Shown piece by piece: positions 8,395 to 22,500 of a stretch of DNA of 64,000 nucleotides; the stretch's first letter is position 1, and each line of letters opens with the position of its first letter. The position numbers and the translations under genes were made by a program. Source of the stretch: Burkholderiales bacterium (lineage in GTDB: Bacteria > Pseudomonadota > Gammaproteobacteria > Burkholderiales > Burkholderiaceae_E); contig QEVL01000003.1 in the NCBI GenBank assembly GCA_003577305.1, positions 124,001 through 188,000 of the forward strand. The letters are read 5' to 3'. The notes under the pieces were generated by a model. The model had not been told where the DNA came from. It saw only the letters and a list, made by a program, of their open reading frames with translations, and did not search any database.

Positions 8395-9900
8395 TCAGCG
8401 TCGCCGGCTGCCGCCCAGCAGCGTGCCCAGCACCCCGCGAATGATCTCGCGGCCCAGCGACGAGCCGATCGAGCGCGCCGCGCTCTTGGCCATCGCCTCG
8501 ATCGCGGAATCCTTGCGGCCGCTGCCGGTCATCACGCCGCCCAGCGCGTCCTTCAGCATGCCGCCGATGCCGCCGCCTTCCGCAGGCGCGCCGGCCGGCT
8601 GCGCGCCGCCCGCGGCGCTGCCCGCCGCGCGCCCCTTGAGCTTCTCGTAAGCCGACTCGCGGTCCTGCGGCGCGTCGTAGGTGCCCGCGACGACCGAGCG
8701 CCGGATGAGCGCCGCGCGCTCGGCATCGGTGATCGGGCCGATCCGCGAGGCGGGCGGCGCGATGAACGCGCGCTCGACGACGCGGGGGCGTCCCTTCTCG
8801 TCGAGCAGCGACACCAGCGCCTCGCCGACACCGAGCTCGGTGATCGCCTTCTCGGTGTCGAACTTCGGGTTGGCGCGCATCGTCTCGGCGGTGGCGCGCA
8901 CGGCCTTCTGGTCGCGCGCGGTGAACGCGCGCAGCGCGTGCTGGACGCGGTTGCCCAGCTGCCCGAGCACCGTGTCGGGCACGTCGATCGGGTTCTGCGT
9001 GACGAAGTAGACGCCGACGCCCTTCGAGCGGATCAGCCGCACCAGCTGCTCGACCTTGTCGAGCAGCGCCTTCGGCGCGTCGCTGAACAGCAGGTGCGCC
9101 TCGTCGAAGAAGAACACCAGCCGCGGCTTGTCGGGGTCGCCGACTTCGGGCAGCTTCTCGAACAGCTCCGACATCAGCCACAGCAGGAAAGTCGCGTAGA
9201 GCTTCGGCGCGTTGAGCAACTGGTCGGCCGCCAGGATGTTGACGACGCCGCGGCCCTGCGCGTCGGTCTGCATCAGGTCGTCGATGTTCAGCATCGGCTC
9301 GCCGAAGAAGCGGTCGGCGCCCTGCTGGTCGAGCGTGAGCAGCCCGCGCTGGATCGCGCCGATCGACGCGGTCGACACGTTGCCGTACTCGGTGGTGAAC
9401 TCGCGCGCGTTGTCGCCGACGAACTGCAGCATCGCCCGAAGGTCTTTCGCGTCGAGCAGCAGCAGTCCGCGCTCGTCGGCGATCTTGAACACGAGGTGCA
9501 GCACGCCTTCCTGCGTCTCGTTCAGGCCGAGCATCCGCGACAGCAGCAGCGGCCCCATGTCGGAGACCGTCGCGCGCAGCGGATGCCCCTTCTCGCCATA
9601 GACGTCCCACAGCGTGACCGGCGCGCCGGCGAAATCGGGCGCCGCGAACCCGAGCCGGTCGAGCCGCTCCTTCAGCTTCGGCGTCAGGGCGCCGGGCTGC
9701 GAGATGCCGGTGAGGTCGCCCTTCACGTCGGCCGCGAACACCGGCACGCCGATCAACGAGAAGCGCTCGGAGAGCACCTGCAGCGTCACCGTCTTGCCGG
9801 TGCCGGTGGCGCCGGTGATCAGGCCGTGGCGGTTGCCCATCGCCGGCAGCAGGCACAGCTCGGCGTGATCGTCGCGGGCTATCAGCAGGGGATCGGCCAT
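8395..9900 (-). CDS. HerA-like ATPase of the DUF853/YjgR type
   Basis: P-loop ATPase of 501 residues related to HerA/FtsK-fold helicases, like E. coli YjgR. Walker A is [14 protein letters not shown] near residue 28; Walker B is [12 protein letters not shown] near 255, followed by [30 protein letters not shown], which contains the sensor region. The C-terminus is Gly-rich ([21 protein letters not shown]). The cellular role of this family is not established. The ATG at 9900 starts at [11 protein letters not shown]; an upstream ATG at 9948 is in frame but unlikely. It is divergent from yebC. Confidence 0.88.
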   Translation of the reverse strand: MADPLLIARDDHAELCLLPAMGNRHGLITGATGTGKTVTLQVLSERFSLIGVPVFAADVKGDLTGISQPGALTPKLKERLDRLGFAAPDFAGAPVTLWDVYGEKGHPLRATVSDMGPLLLSRMLGLNETQEGVLHLVFKIADERGLLLLDAKDLRAMLQFVGDNAREFTTEYGNVSTASIGAIQRGLLTLDQQGADRFFGEPMLNIDDLMQTDAQGRGVVNILAADQLLNAPKLYATFLLWLMSELFEKLPEVGDPDKPRLVFFFDEAHLLFSDAPKALLDKVEQLVRLIRSKGVGVYFVTQNPIDVPDTVLGQLGNRVQHALRAFTARDQKAVRATAETMRANPKFDTEKAITELGVGEALVSLLDEKGRPRVVERAFIAPPASRIGPITDAERAALIRRSVVAGTYDAPQDRESAYEKLKGRAAGSAAGGAQPAGAPAEGGGIGGMLKDALGGVMTGSGRKDSAIEAMAKSAARSIGSSLGREIIRGVLGTLLGGSRRR

Positions 9901-9991
9901 GGTCGCGATGCTAGAATCCGGAGTTCGTCCATGCGGATATTCGAACACGGCCGCGCCCGCTCAGCAAGCGCGGCCGCCACGTGAGGGAGCG

Positions 9992-12944
<2,953 letters not shown>

Positions 12945-12965
12945 TCGCGCTCCGGGCGAGGCCGC

Positions 12966-13667
12966 GTGAACCCCGAGTCGAGGCGCCACGTCACCGGGAA
13001 CCGTGCCCGCGCGGCGCCCCGGCGGCGCATCGGACTGCTGGGCGGCACCTTCGACCCGATCCATGCGGGCCACCTCGCACTCGGGCACGCAGCGCGCGAA
13101 GCGCTGCGGCTCGACGAGTTGCGCTTCGTTCCCACGGGACAGTCGTGGCAGAAGACGGGATCCGGAGTCGACGCCGCAGTGCGCCTCGAACTGGTTCGGC
13201 TCGCGGTCGGCGCGACGCCGGGCTTCGCGGTCGACGATCGTGAAGTGCGGCGCGCGGGCCCCAGCTACACGATCGACACGCTGATCGAACTGCGCGCCGA
13301 ACTCGGGCCCGAGCCGGCGCTGGTGCTGGTGCTCGGCAGCGACCAGTTGCGCAACCTCGCCACCTGGCATCGCTATCGCGAACTGCTGCAGTACGCTCAC
13401 ATCGCCGCGACCCGGCGCGGTGCGCACCCGCTGAACGATCTCGAACCACGGGTGGAGGCGCTGCTCGCCGGACACGGACGCGAGGCGCTGCCCGATGCCC
13501 CGTCGGGTGCGATCGTCTGGTTCACGATGGCACCGGTGCCGGTCTCGGCCACTGCACTGCGCGCACGGCTCGCACGCGGCGAGCGGCCCGCCGAATTGTT
13601 GCCGGCCGCCGTTCTCGACTATATTGAACGGCATCGACTGTACCGAGCCGGCGCGGCGTCGCCCTGA
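12966..13667 (+). CDS. nadD: Nicotinate-nucleotide adenylyltransferase
   Basis: NAD biosynthesis enzyme of 233 residues that adenylates nicotinate mononucleotide. The nucleotidyltransferase signature GLLGGTFDPIHAGHLALG lies near residue 22. Later come RAGPSYTIDTLIELRAELG and VLGSDQLRNLATWHRY, then VPVSATALRARL, the ISSTxIR-type motif. The start is GTG at 12966, giving about 18 extra basic residues before the core; an internal start is possible. It precedes rsfS, rlmH and maf in the usual betaproteobacterial order. Confidence 0.94.
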   Translation: MNPESRRHVTGNRARAAPRRRIGLLGGTFDPIHAGHLALGHAAREALRLDELRFVPTGQSWQKTGSGVDAAVRLELVRLAVGATPGFAVDDREVRRAGPSYTIDTLIELRAELGPEPALVLVLGSDQLRNLATWHRYRELLQYAHIAATRRGAHPLNDLEPRVEALLAGHGREALPDAPSGAIVWFTMAPVPVSATALRARLARGERPAELLPAAVLDYIERHRLYRAGAASP

Positions 13668-13695
13668 GCGTCGCGCACCGATCCGAAGGAACCGG

Positions 13696-14196
13696 ATGGA
13701 TCTCAGAAAGCTGCAGCGCATCGTCGTCGATGCTCTCGACGACATCAAGGCCCAGGACATCAGGGTCTTCGACACCACCGGCCTGACCGAACTCTTCGAC
13801 CGGGTGATCATCGCCACCGGCACCTCGAACCGCCAGACCCGGGCGCTCGCGGCGCACGTGCGCGACAAGGTCAAGGAAGCGGGCGGAAAGACCGTCTCGA
13901 TGGAGGGCACCGACACCGGCGAGTGGGTACTCGTCGATCTCGGGGACGCGGTCGTGCACATCATGCAGCCGGCGATCCGGGCCTACTACAACCTCGAAGA
14001 ACTGTGGGGCGTGAGGCCCGTGCGCATGCGCATCGCACCGGCAACGCCCGCCGCTGCCCGGGCCGCGGCGAAGAAGCCTGCGGCGAAGAAACCTGCGGCG
14101 AAACGGATCGCGGCGAAGAGACCCGCCGCCGGCAAAGCCGCCGCGCCGGGAGGCGCGCCCGCACGCAAGCACAGTACCCGCGCCACGGCGAGTTGA
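13696..14196 (+). CDS. rsfS: Ribosomal silencing factor RsfS with Lys/Ala-rich tail
   Basis: RsfS/Iojap protein of 166 residues that binds L14 and blocks 30S-50S joining during starvation. The core (1-112) has KAQDIRVFDTTGLTELFDRVIIATGTSNRQ, EGTDTGEWVLVDLGDAVVHIM and YYNLEELWG. Unlike short RsfS proteins it carries a ~50-residue tail built from AAKKPAAK-like units, histone-H1-like and probably disordered. GAAGGA precedes the ATG at 13696. The same kind of low-complexity tract, much longer, is seen at the N-terminus of RpoD in this window. Confidence 0.93.
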   Translation: MDLRKLQRIVVDALDDIKAQDIRVFDTTGLTELFDRVIIATGTSNRQTRALAAHVRDKVKEAGGKTVSMEGTDTGEWVLVDLGDAVVHIMQPAIRAYYNLEELWGVRPVRMRIAPATPAAARAAAKKPAAKKPAAKRIAAKRPAAGKAAAPGGAPARKHSTRATAS

Positions 14197-14200
14197 GCAG

Positions 14201-14671
14201 GTGCTGATCCGCGTCGTCGCAGTCGGCACGAAAATGCCGGCCTGGGTCGGTGCGGCGGTCGAAGACTACGCTCGGCGCCTGCCGGCCGACTGGCGGATCG
14301 ACTGGCGCGAAGTGCGCGCGGAGTCTCGCGGCGCATCTGGCAACGTCCGGACATGGATGCAGCGCGAGGCCGCGCGCATTCGCGCCTGCCTGCCCGACGA
14401 TGCGCGCCTGGTCGTCCTCGACGAGCGCGGCCGCGATCTCGACACACGGCAGTTCGCGCAGCGGGTGGCAGAGTGGCGCGACGGGGCACGAGCGGTGGCC
14501 ATCGTGATCGGAGGGCCCGACGGTCTCGACCCGGAGCTCGCGCACGGTGCGCACGAGACGCTGCGCCTGTCGAGCCTCACGTTGCCGCACCCGCTGGTGC
14601 GCGTCCTGCTGGCCGAACAGCTGTTCCGCGCCTGGTCGATCCTCGCGGGGCACCCCTACCATCGCGAATGA
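14201..14671 (+). CDS. rlmH: 23S rRNA (pseudouridine1915-N3)-methyltransferase
   Basis: SPOUT methyltransferase of 156 residues that methylates pseudouridine 1915 in helix 69 of 23S rRNA. The C-terminal knot region reads [32 protein letters not shown] and [34 protein letters not shown], a classic RlmH ending. The start is GTG at 14201, four bases after the rsfS stop. The stop overlaps the next ATG at 14668. Confidence 0.96.
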   Translation: MLIRVVAVGTKMPAWVGAAVEDYARRLPADWRIDWREVRAESRGASGNVRTWMQREAARIRACLPDDARLVVLDERGRDLDTRQFAQRVAEWRDGARAVAIVIGGPDGLDPELAHGAHETLRLSSLTLPHPLVRVLLAEQLFRAWSILAGHPYHRE

Positions 14672-15306
14672 CGCGGTTGCCGCGACCGCCCGAGCCCGTG
14701 ACCCAATCCTTCGTCTACCTCGCTTCGAAGAGTCCGCGCCGCCAGGAGTTGCTGCGCCAGATCGGCGTGCGCTTCGAACTGCTGCTTCCCGGCGAGGGCG
14801 AAGACCCCGAGGCGCTGGAAGCGGTGCGCGCCGGTGAATCACCCTCGGCCTACGTGCGGCGCGTCACGCTCGCGAAGGCTCAGGCCGCACGCGCGCGACT
14901 GGCAAGTCGCGCACTGCCTGCCGCGCCGATCGTGGTCAGCGACACGACGGTCGCGATCGGCGGGCGGATCCTCGGCAAGCCGGTCGACGCGGCCGACGCG
15001 ACCCGGATGCTGCGCATGCTCTCCGGACGCACGCACCGCGTGCTCAGCGCGGTGGCGGTGGTGCGCGGCACGCGCGTCGAATCGGCACTGAACGTCTCAC
15101 GGGTGGTCTTCGCGCGCCTGCCCGCCGCCTGGATCGACGCCTACGTGGCCAGCGGCGAGCCGATGGACAAGGCCGGCGCATATGCGATCCAGGGCGATGC
15201 GGCGCGCCACGTGCGCCGCATCGACGGCAGTCACTCCGGTATCATGGGTCTCCCGCTGTACGAGACGTCCCGGCTGCTGCGCGGGGCCGGCCAGAGCCCG
15301 CGATGA
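14668..15306 (+). CDS. Maf-family nucleoside triphosphate pyrophosphatase
   Basis: House-cleaning NTP pyrophosphatase of 212 residues (dTTP/UTP or modified nucleotides). The diagnostic start of the fold is [17 protein letters not shown] near residue 17. Later come [40 protein letters not shown], where the usual Asp of SADT is shifted by one, and [17 protein letters not shown] with [14 protein letters not shown]. The ATG overlapping the rlmH stop is used; GTG at 14698 ([11 protein letters not shown]) is an equally plausible start. It runs directly into rng with an ATGA overlap. Confidence 0.93.
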   Translation: MTRLPRPPEPVTQSFVYLASKSPRRQELLRQIGVRFELLLPGEGEDPEALEAVRAGESPSAYVRRVTLAKAQAARARLASRALPAAPIVVSDTTVAIGGRILGKPVDAADATRMLRMLSGRTHRVLSAVAVVRGTRVESALNVSRVVFARLPAAWIDAYVASGEPMDKAGAYAIQGDAARHVRRIDGSHSGIMGLPLYETSRLLRGAGQSPR

Positions 15307-16763
15307 CCGAAGAGATCCTCGTCAACCACACCGCGCACGAGACGCGGGTCGCGGTGGTCCAGCAGGGCGCCACCCAGGAGCTGCACATCGAACGCGCCGC
15401 CGCCCGCGGGCTGGTGGGCAACGTCTACCTCGGCAAGGTCTCGCGCGTGCTGCCAGGCATGCAGTCGGCATTCATCGACATCGGCCTCGAGCGCGCTGCG
15501 TTCCTGCACGTCGCCGACCTGTGGCAGTCGCGCAGCGGAACGGCCACCGTCCATCCCGCGCCGATCGAGAGGCTCCTGTTCGAAGGCCAGCCGCTGCTGG
15601 TGCAGGTGATCAAGGATCCGCTCGGCACCAAGGGCGCGCGGCTGTCCACGCAGATCAGCATTGCCGGCCGGCTGCTGGTCTTTCTGCCGCAAGATCCGCA
15701 CATCGGCGTGTCGCAACGCATCGAGGACGAGACCGAGCGCCAGCTGCTGCGCAGCCGGCTGCAGAAGCTGCTGCCCGCCGACGAGAAGGGCGGCTTCATC
15801 GTCCGCACCTCGGCCGAGGGCGCCGGCGAGCCCGAGTTCGAGGCCGACATCGACTACCTGCGGCGGCGCTGGCGGCAGATCCTCGACGGCAGCCGACGCG
15901 AGACCGCGCCCGCGCTGCTCTACCAGGAGCTCAGCCTCGGACAGCGCGTACTGCGCGACATCGCCGGGGAGTCCACGCTGGCGATCCTGGTCGACTCGCC
16001 CGAGGCGCTGGCCGAGCTGTCGGAGTTCGCACGCACCTACATGCCGGCGATGGCGAGCCGCCTTCGCCAGTACATCGGCGAGCGTCCGCTGTTCGAGCTG
16101 CACGGCGTCGAAGGCGAGATCGCCAAGGCGCTGTCGCGCCGGGTCGACCTGAAGTCGGGCGGGTACCTGATCATCGATCAGACCGAGGCGATGACCACGA
16201 TCGACGTCAACACCGGCGGCTACATCGGCGGGCGCAACTTCGACGACACGATCTTCCGCACCAATCTCGAGGCGGCGCACGCGATCGCGCGCCAGCTGCG
16301 CGTGCGCAACCTCGGCGGCATCATCATCGTCGACTTCATCGACATGGCCAGCAGCGAGCACCGCGAGCAGGTGCTCCAGGAACTGCGCAAGGCGCTGGCG
16401 CGCGATCGCACCAGGTCGAGCGTGAGCGGCTTCACCTCGCTCGGGCTGGTCGAGATGACGCGCAAGCGCACCCGCGAATCGCTCGCGCACCTGCTGCTCG
16501 AACCCTGCCCCACCTGCGAAGGCAAGGGCCAGGTGAAGACCGCGCGCACCGTCTGCTACGAGATCCTGCGGGAGATCCAGCGCGAGGCGCGCCAGTTCGA
16601 CCCGAAGGAATTCCGCATCGTCGCCTCGCAGCAGGTGATCGACCTGTTCCTCGAGGAGGAGGCGCAGCCGCTCGCCACGCTCGGCGACCTCATCGGCAAG
16701 CGCATCGCGCTGCAGGTGGAGACGCTCTACCTGCAGGAGCAGTACGACATCGTGCTGATGTAG
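15303..16763 (+). CDS. rng: Ribonuclease G
   Basis: RNase E/G-family endoribonuclease of 486 residues for 16S rRNA 5' maturation and mRNA decay. The S1 domain lies near 35-120 ([23 protein letters not shown]). The DNase I-like catalytic part has [28 protein letters not shown] and IIIVDFIDM with the metal-binding Asp residues. The Zn-link motif CPTCEGKG is near residue 403. There is no long RNase E-type C-terminal scaffold, so Rng rather than Rne is called. It is the last gene of the plus-strand run; the next genes point the other way. Confidence 0.95.
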   Translation: MTEEILVNHTAHETRVAVVQQGATQELHIERAAARGLVGNVYLGKVSRVLPGMQSAFIDIGLERAAFLHVADLWQSRSGTATVHPAPIERLLFEGQPLLVQVIKDPLGTKGARLSTQISIAGRLLVFLPQDPHIGVSQRIEDETERQLLRSRLQKLLPADEKGGFIVRTSAEGAGEPEFEADIDYLRRRWRQILDGSRRETAPALLYQELSLGQRVLRDIAGESTLAILVDSPEALAELSEFARTYMPAMASRLRQYIGERPLFELHGVEGEIAKALSRRVDLKSGGYLIIDQTEAMTTIDVNTGGYIGGRNFDDTIFRTNLEAAHAIARQLRVRNLGGIIIVDFIDMASSEHREQVLQELRKALARDRTRSSVSGFTSLGLVEMTRKRTRESLAHLLLEPCPTCEGKGQVKTARTVCYEILREIQREARQFDPKEFRIVASQQVIDLFLEEEAQPLATLGDLIGKRIALQVETLYLQEQYDIVLM

Positions 16764-16792
16764 GCGCGCGGGCGGTATGCGCGAGCAGGCTC

Positions 16793-17149
16793 TCAGACGA
16801 GTCTGGACGCGTCCACCGGCTTGCCGTCGGCCAGCGCCAGCCAGCCCTTGACGATCCGGTAGATGACCCAGACGCCCACCGCCAGCAGCAGCGGAAAGCC
16901 GATCAGCACGAACATCAGCACCCACGAGACAACGGCGCCGGCCAGCCCGTACCAGAAAGTCTTGATCTGCCATTCGAAGTGGCTGGCCACCCAGGTGCCG
17001 GCCACGTCGTCGCGCTTCAGGTAGTTGACGATGATCGCCGCGATCGCGGTGACGCCCACCAGGCACGATGCCGCGTAGAGGGCATAGCAGATCGTCGCCA
17101 GGCGCTTCGCGTCGGCGACACGGACGTCTTCGGCAGCAGCAGGTTCCAT
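16793..17149 (-). CDS. Small predicted membrane protein (DUF4870-like)
   Basis: Conserved-looking membrane protein of 118 residues with no firm function. Three hydrophobic segments are visible: residues ~17-42 (ICYALYAASCLVGVTAIAAIIV), ~65-88, and a closely following one (FPLLLAVGVWVIYRIVKGWLAL). The VIYRIVKGW ending resembles a family of small betaproteobacterial membrane proteins related to DUF4870. AGGAGG sits 6 bases before the ATG at 17149, which decides this start over an in-frame GTG at 17170. It follows the AhpD-like gene by 21 bases and may share its transcript. Confidence 0.75.
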   Translation of the reverse strand: MEPAAAEDVRVADAKRLATICYALYAASCLVGVTAIAAIIVNYLKRDDVAGTWVASHFEWQIKTFWYGLAGAVVSWVLMFVLIGFPLLLAVGVWVIYRIVKGWLALADGKPVDASRLV

Positions 17150-17170
17150 CCTCGGCCTCCTCCTCTTCAC

Positions 17171-17755
17171 TCAGGGCTTGGACCTCGGCACGCGGCCGAG
17201 CAGGTAGAACTCGGGGTTCGGCATCATGTTCGACATGTTCGCCATGCGGTTCGACAGCGCGAAGAACGCCGCGATCGCGCCGATGTCCCAGGCGTCCTCG
17301 TCGCTGAAGCCGTGACGGTGCAACTCGGCGAAGTCGGCGTCGTCGATCTCGTCGGAGTGCAGCGAGACCTTCATCGCGAACGCGATCATCGCACGCTGGC
17401 GCGGCGTCAGGCCGGCCTTGCGCCAGTTGGTCGCGAGTTGATCGGCGATCAGCGGATTCTTCTCGTAGATGCGCAGGATCGCACCGTGCGCGACCACGCA
17501 GTACAGGCAGCCGTTGGCGCCGCTGGTCGCGACGACGATCATCTCCTTCTCGCCCTTCGAGAGGCCGTTCTCGCGCAGCATCAGCGCGTCATGGTAGGCG
17601 AAGAAGGCGCGGAACTCGTCGGGCCGGCGCGCGAGCTTCAGGAACACCGACGGAACGAAGCCCGACTTCTCCTGCACCATGACGATGCGCTCGCGGATGT
17701 CGTCGGGCAGTTCGGCCAGCGTAGCCACGGGGTAGCGATCGGCGGCATGTGCCAT
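17171..17755 (-). CDS. Peroxidase-related/AhpD-like protein (carboxymuconolactone decarboxylase fold)
   Basis: Protein of 194 residues in the AhpD/CMD family. The redox motif GCLYCVVAHG has CxxC followed by His three residues later, typical of AhpD-type peroxidases. Flanking blocks LSKGEKEMIVVATSGAN and LTPRQRAMIAFAMKVSLHSDEIDDADFAEL fit the peroxidase-related subfamily. AAGGAG precedes the ATG at 17755. It lies directly downstream of msbA on the same strand. A role in peroxide defence is inferred from family only. Confidence 0.85.
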   Translation of the reverse strand: MAHAADRYPVATLAELPDDIRERIVMVQEKSGFVPSVFLKLARRPDEFRAFFAYHDALMLRENGLSKGEKEMIVVATSGANGCLYCVVAHGAILRIYEKNPLIADQLATNWRKAGLTPRQRAMIAFAMKVSLHSDEIDDADFAELHRHGFSDEDAWDIGAIAAFFALSNRMANMSNMMPNPEFYLLGRVPRSKP

Positions 17756-17769
17756 CTCGGCAATCTCCT

Positions 17770-19539
17770 TCAGGACTGCGGGTTTCCGTACTGGATGCGG
17801 TACAGGCGTGCGTACAGCGAATCGGCCGCGAGCAGCCCGGCGTGCGTGCCCTGCTCGACGATGCGGCCCTGGTCGAACACCAGGATGCGGTCGGCACGCT
17901 CGATCGTGGAGAGCCGGTGCGCGATGACCAGCGTGGTGCGCCCGCGCATCGTGCGCTCGAGCGCGAGTTGCACCTCGCGCTCGGTCTCGGAATCGAGCGC
18001 CGAGGTCGCCTCGTCGAGCAGCAGGATCGGCGCGTCCTTGACGATCGCGCGCGCGAGCGCCAGCCGCTGGCGCTGCCCGCCCGACAAGCGCGTGCCGCGC
18101 TCGCCGACCGACGCATCCAGCCCTTCGGGCAGCGCACGCACCGCGGCGTCGAGCATCGCGGCCTCCAGCGCTGTCCAGATGCGGGCGTCGTCGACCTCGT
18201 CCTCGGCGCCGAAGGCGACGTTGGCGCGGATGCTGTCGTTGAAGAGCACCACCTCCTGGCTCACCAGCGCGAACTGGCGGCGCAGGTCGGCCAGCCGCAA
18301 TTCGGGCAGCGGCACGCCATCGAGGGTGATGCGCCCCGAGCCGGGCTCCATGAAACGCGGCAGCAGGTTGAGCAGCGTGGTCTTGCCGGCGCCCGAGGCG
18401 CCGACCAGCGCCACCACTTCTCCGGCGCGCACCTGCAGGTCGATCCCGCGCAGCGCATCGGATGCTGCCCCGGGATAGCGGAACGACACGCTCTCGAACC
18501 CGAGCTCGCCGCGGGCGCGGTCGAGCCGCCGCGTGCCGCTGTCGTCTTCGTCGCTCTTGTCGAGCAGCGCGAAGACCGACTCGGCCGCGGCCAATCCGCG
18601 TTGCAGTTGCGCGTTGACGTCGGCCAGGTGCTTGAGCGGCGCGAGCAGCATCAGCATCGCGGTGATGAACGAGACGAAGCCGCCCACCGTGGTCTGGTTG
18701 TCCATCGACTGCACCAGCGCGATCGTGACGACGATCGCCACCGCGATCGCGGCACACAACTGCGTGATCGGCACGGTGGCGCTGCCGGCCACGGTCATGC
18801 GCATCGCGAAGCCCCGCAATTTCTCGCTGGTGCGCTCGAACAGCCGGGCCTGCTCGTCGTAGCCGCCGAATACCTTGATGACCTTGTAGCCGTGCACCGC
18901 CTCTTCGACCACCCGGGTCAGCTCGCCGGTGTATTCGAGGTTGCGCCGGCTGAGCTGGCGCATGCGCCGGCTGTACAGCGCCACCACCAGCGCCACCACC
19001 GGAATCAGCGCCAGCGCGACCAGCGTCAGCTGCCAGTTCAGGTAGAGCAGCCAGCCGAGCAGGCCGACGATGACCAGCGAATCGCGCACCAGCACGGTGA
19101 TCGCGCGCGTGACCGCCACGGTGACGTTGGTCACCTCGAAGACGATGCGCGAGATCAGCAGGCCCGAAGCCTCGCGCTCGAACTCGGCCGAGGGCAGTCG
19201 CATCATGCGCGCGAACATCTCGCGCCTGAGGTCGACCAGCACGCGATTGGCCACCCAGGCCAGCGCGTAGCTGCTGCTGAAGGTGGCCACCCCACGAACC
19301 GCGAAGATGCCCACGAGGGCGACCGGCACGAACCACAGCGGGAAACCGGAGCGCGCGACGAAGCCCTGGTCGAGCAACGGCTTCATCAGCGCCGGAAAGA
19401 GCGGCTCGGTGGCCGCCGCGACGACCATCGCGAACAGCGCCACGGCGAACCCCCTGCGGTACGGCCGCGTGTACGCGAACAGGCGCCGATAGATCGCCCA
19501 GCTCGACGAGGCCTTCGCGCCCTTTGCAGGCGGGCTCAA
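17770..19539 (-). CDS. msbA: Lipid A export ATP-binding/permease protein
   Basis: ABC half-transporter of 589 residues that flips lipid A-core across the inner membrane. The exporter TM domain is at ~20-310. The ATPase domain has Walker A VALVGASGAGKTTLLNLL near 380, Q-loop LVSQEVVLFNDSI, signature TRLSGGQRQRLALARAI and Walker B ILLLDEATSALDSETE. It begins with TTG at 19539, which overlaps the dnaE stop (TTGA); no nearby in-frame ATG fits the first helix. Order is dnaE-msbA-AhpD-like-membrane protein on the minus strand. Confidence 0.93.
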   Translation of the reverse strand: MSPPAKGAKASSSWAIYRRLFAYTRPYRRGFAVALFAMVVAAATEPLFPALMKPLLDQGFVARSGFPLWFVPVALVGIFAVRGVATFSSSYALAWVANRVLVDLRREMFARMMRLPSAEFEREASGLLISRIVFEVTNVTVAVTRAITVLVRDSLVIVGLLGWLLYLNWQLTLVALALIPVVALVVALYSRRMRQLSRRNLEYTGELTRVVEEAVHGYKVIKVFGGYDEQARLFERTSEKLRGFAMRMTVAGSATVPITQLCAAIAVAIVVTIALVQSMDNQTTVGGFVSFITAMLMLLAPLKHLADVNAQLQRGLAAAESVFALLDKSDEDDSGTRRLDRARGELGFESVSFRYPGAASDALRGIDLQVRAGEVVALVGASGAGKTTLLNLLPRFMEPGSGRITLDGVPLPELRLADLRRQFALVSQEVVLFNDSIRANVAFGAEDEVDDARIWTALEAAMLDAAVRALPEGLDASVGERGTRLSGGQRQRLALARAIVKDAPILLLDEATSALDSETEREVQLALERTMRGRTTLVIAHRLSTIERADRILVFDQGRIVEQGTHAGLLAADSLYARLYRIQYGNPQS

Positions 19540-22500
19540 TACTCGACCTCCGCCGCCAGCGGATGCAGCGCCGTGCGGATCGCGCCGATCAGGTCGTCGT
19601 GCGGCTGCACGCGCCAGCGCGGCCCCAGTTCGATCGCGCAGGCGGCTTCGAGGTTGCCGTACTCGACCACCACTGGAATCGCCTGCACCGCCTCGCGGTC
19701 GCCGACCGCGAACGGCGCGATCGCGCCGCGCAGCGCGACGCCATCGGCCAGGCCGTTCAGGCGGATGCGCAGCCGCTTGCCGAACTCCTGGCGCGCGCCG
19801 ACGAGGTCGAGCAGGCGGTCGGCGACGATGCGCTGGCCGCCGGTGTAGTCATCGCGGCTCACCTTGCCGAGCACGACCAGCAGCTCGTCGTCGCGGATCA
19901 GCCGGCGCTGCGCGTCGTACAACTCGTTGTAGACCGCGACCTCGACCGCCGCGCTGCCGTCGTCGAGCGTGACGAAGACCATCTTGCCGCGGCGGGTCAT
20001 CTGCGGGCGCTGCGCGGCGACGATTCCGCAGATCCAGACCGGCTGCGCGCCGGGCTGGAGATCGGCGAGCCGCACGCGCGCGAAGCTGCGGACTTCGGCG
20101 GCATGCGCGTCGAACAGGTGGCCGCTCAGGAACAGCCCGAGCGCGGCTTTCTCCTCCTGCAGGCGCTGGCGCTCGCTCCAGGCCGGCGCGGGAATCCACT
20201 CGGGCGCGCTCGGCAGGCCGCCGGCCTCGTCGCCGAACAGGCTGACCTGGTCGACCGCCGCACCGGCGGCGTCGGCCGCATCGATCGCGCGCCCGACATT
20301 GGCGAGCAGCTTCGCGCGGTCGGCGTCGAGAGCGTCGAACGCGCCGGCACGCACCAGCGCCTCGATCGCCCGCCGGTTGACGAGCTTGCGGTCGATGCGC
20401 ATGCAGAAATCGAACAGGTCGGCGAACGGACGCTCGGCCCGCGCGCGAAGGATGTCGGCCACCGCCGACTCGCCGGTGCCCTTCACCGCGCCCAGCCCGT
20501 AGCGGATCGCGCGATCGCCCACCGGCTCGAAGCGCAAGGCCGATGCGTTGATGTCGGGCGGCGACACCTCGACACCGTTGGCGCGCGCATCGTCGACGAA
20601 CAGCTTCACCTTGTCGGTGTCGTCCATGTCGGAGGACAGCGTCGCGGCCATGAACTCGGCCGGAAAGCAGGCCTTCAGCCAGGCGGTGTGGTAAGTGAGC
20701 ACCGCGTAGGCCGCGGTGTGCGACTTGTTGAAGCCGTATTCGGCGAACATTGCCATGAGGTCGAACAGCTTGTTGGCCAGCTCGACCGGGTAGCCCTTCG
20801 CCTTCGCGCCGTCGACGAAGGTGCCGCGGTGCTGCGCCATCTCCTCGGGCTTCTTCTTGCCCATCGCCCGGCGCAGCAGGTCGGCTCCGCCGAGCGTGTA
20901 GCCGCCGACGATCTGCGCGATCTGCATCACCTGTTCCTGGTAGACGATCACGCCGTAGGTGGGCTCGAGGCAGGTCTTCAGGTCGGGGTGAAAGTAGTCG
21001 ATTCCCTGCTGGCCCTTCTTGCGCAGGATGAAGTCGTCGACCATGCCCGAGCCGAGCGGCCCGGGACGGTACAGCGCGAGCACCGCGATGATGTCCTCGA
21101 AGCGGTCGGGCTGCAGCTTCTTCAGCAGCTTCTTCATGCCCTCGCTCTCCAGCTGGAAGACCGCGGTGGTATTCGCGTCCTTCAGCACCTGGTAGGCCTT
21201 CGGGTCGTCGAAGCCCAGCTTGCTCAGGTCGAGGTGCAACTGCGGATGACGGCGGTTGATGTACGCGACCGCCAGGTCGATGATCGTGAGGTTGCGCAGG
21301 CCGAGGAAGTCGAACTTGACCAGGCCCACCGCCTCGACGTCGTCCTTGTCGAACTGGCTCACCACGCCGGCCTCGGCGCCGGGTTGCCTGTACAGGGGGC
21401 AGAAATCGGTGAGCCGGCCCGGCGCGATCAGCACGCCGCCGGCGTGCATGCCGACGTTTCGGGTCAGGTCTTCGAGCGGCTCGGCCAGCGCGAGCAGTTC
21501 GCGCACCTCGTCTTCCCTCTGCTCGCGCTCGGCCAGAAGCGGCTCGGCCTCGCGCGCCTTCGCGAGCGACAGCGGCTTGTTCTGCACGACCGGAACGAGC
21601 TTGGAGAGCTGGTCGCAGAAGTTGTAACCCATGTCGAGCACGCGGCCGACGTCGCGGATCACCGCCTTCGAGGCCATCGTGCCGAAAGTGACGATCTGCG
21701 AGACCGCCTGCTCGCCGTAACGGCTGCGCACGTATTCGATCACCCTGTAGCGCTGGTCCTGGCAGAAGTCGATGTCGAAGTCGGGCATCGACACCCGCTC
21801 GGGATTCAGGAAGCGCTCGAACAGCAGCGCGTACGGAATCGGGTCGAGGTCGGTGATGCCGAGGGCGTACGCCACCAGCGAACCGGCGCCCGAACCGCGG
21901 CCCGGGCCCACCGGCACGCCGTTGTTCTTCGCCCAGTTGATGAAGTCGGCGACGATCAGGAAGTAACCCGGGAAGCCCATCTGCACGATGGTGTCGCACT
22001 CGTATTCGAGGCGCTTGCGGTACTGTTCGCGGCGCGCCCCGACCTCGGCTGCACCGTCCTCGGGAAAGAGCTTCGCCATTCGCCGCCCGAGCCCCTCGCG
22101 CGCGAGCTGGCGCATGTAGTCGTCGAGCGTGACGCCGGGAGGAGTGGGGAACTGCGGCAGCTGCGGCTTGCCCAGCTCCATCGACAGGTTGCAGCGCCGC
22201 GCGATCTCGACGCTGTTGGCGAGCGCCTCGGGCAGGTCGGCGAACGCCTCGGCCATCGCGGCCTGCGACCTGAAGTGCTGCTCCTCGGTGAAGCGCCTCA
22301 CCCGGCGCGGATTGGCGAGGATCTCGCCCTCGGCGATGCACACCCTCGCCTCGTGCGCACGATGGTCCTCGCGTGCGATGAACTGCACCGGGTGCGTGGC
22401 GACGATCGGCAGGCCCAGCTCCGAGGCGAGTTGCGCGGCCGCCCGCGTCTGCAGTTCGTCTTCGTGGCGGCCCGCGCGCTGCACTTCGAGGAACCAGGCG

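Noticed and set aside
15182-18478. 1098-residue plus-strand open frame
   Set aside because: It spans rng in a wrong frame and the antisense of three minus-strand genes, with no recognisable domain.
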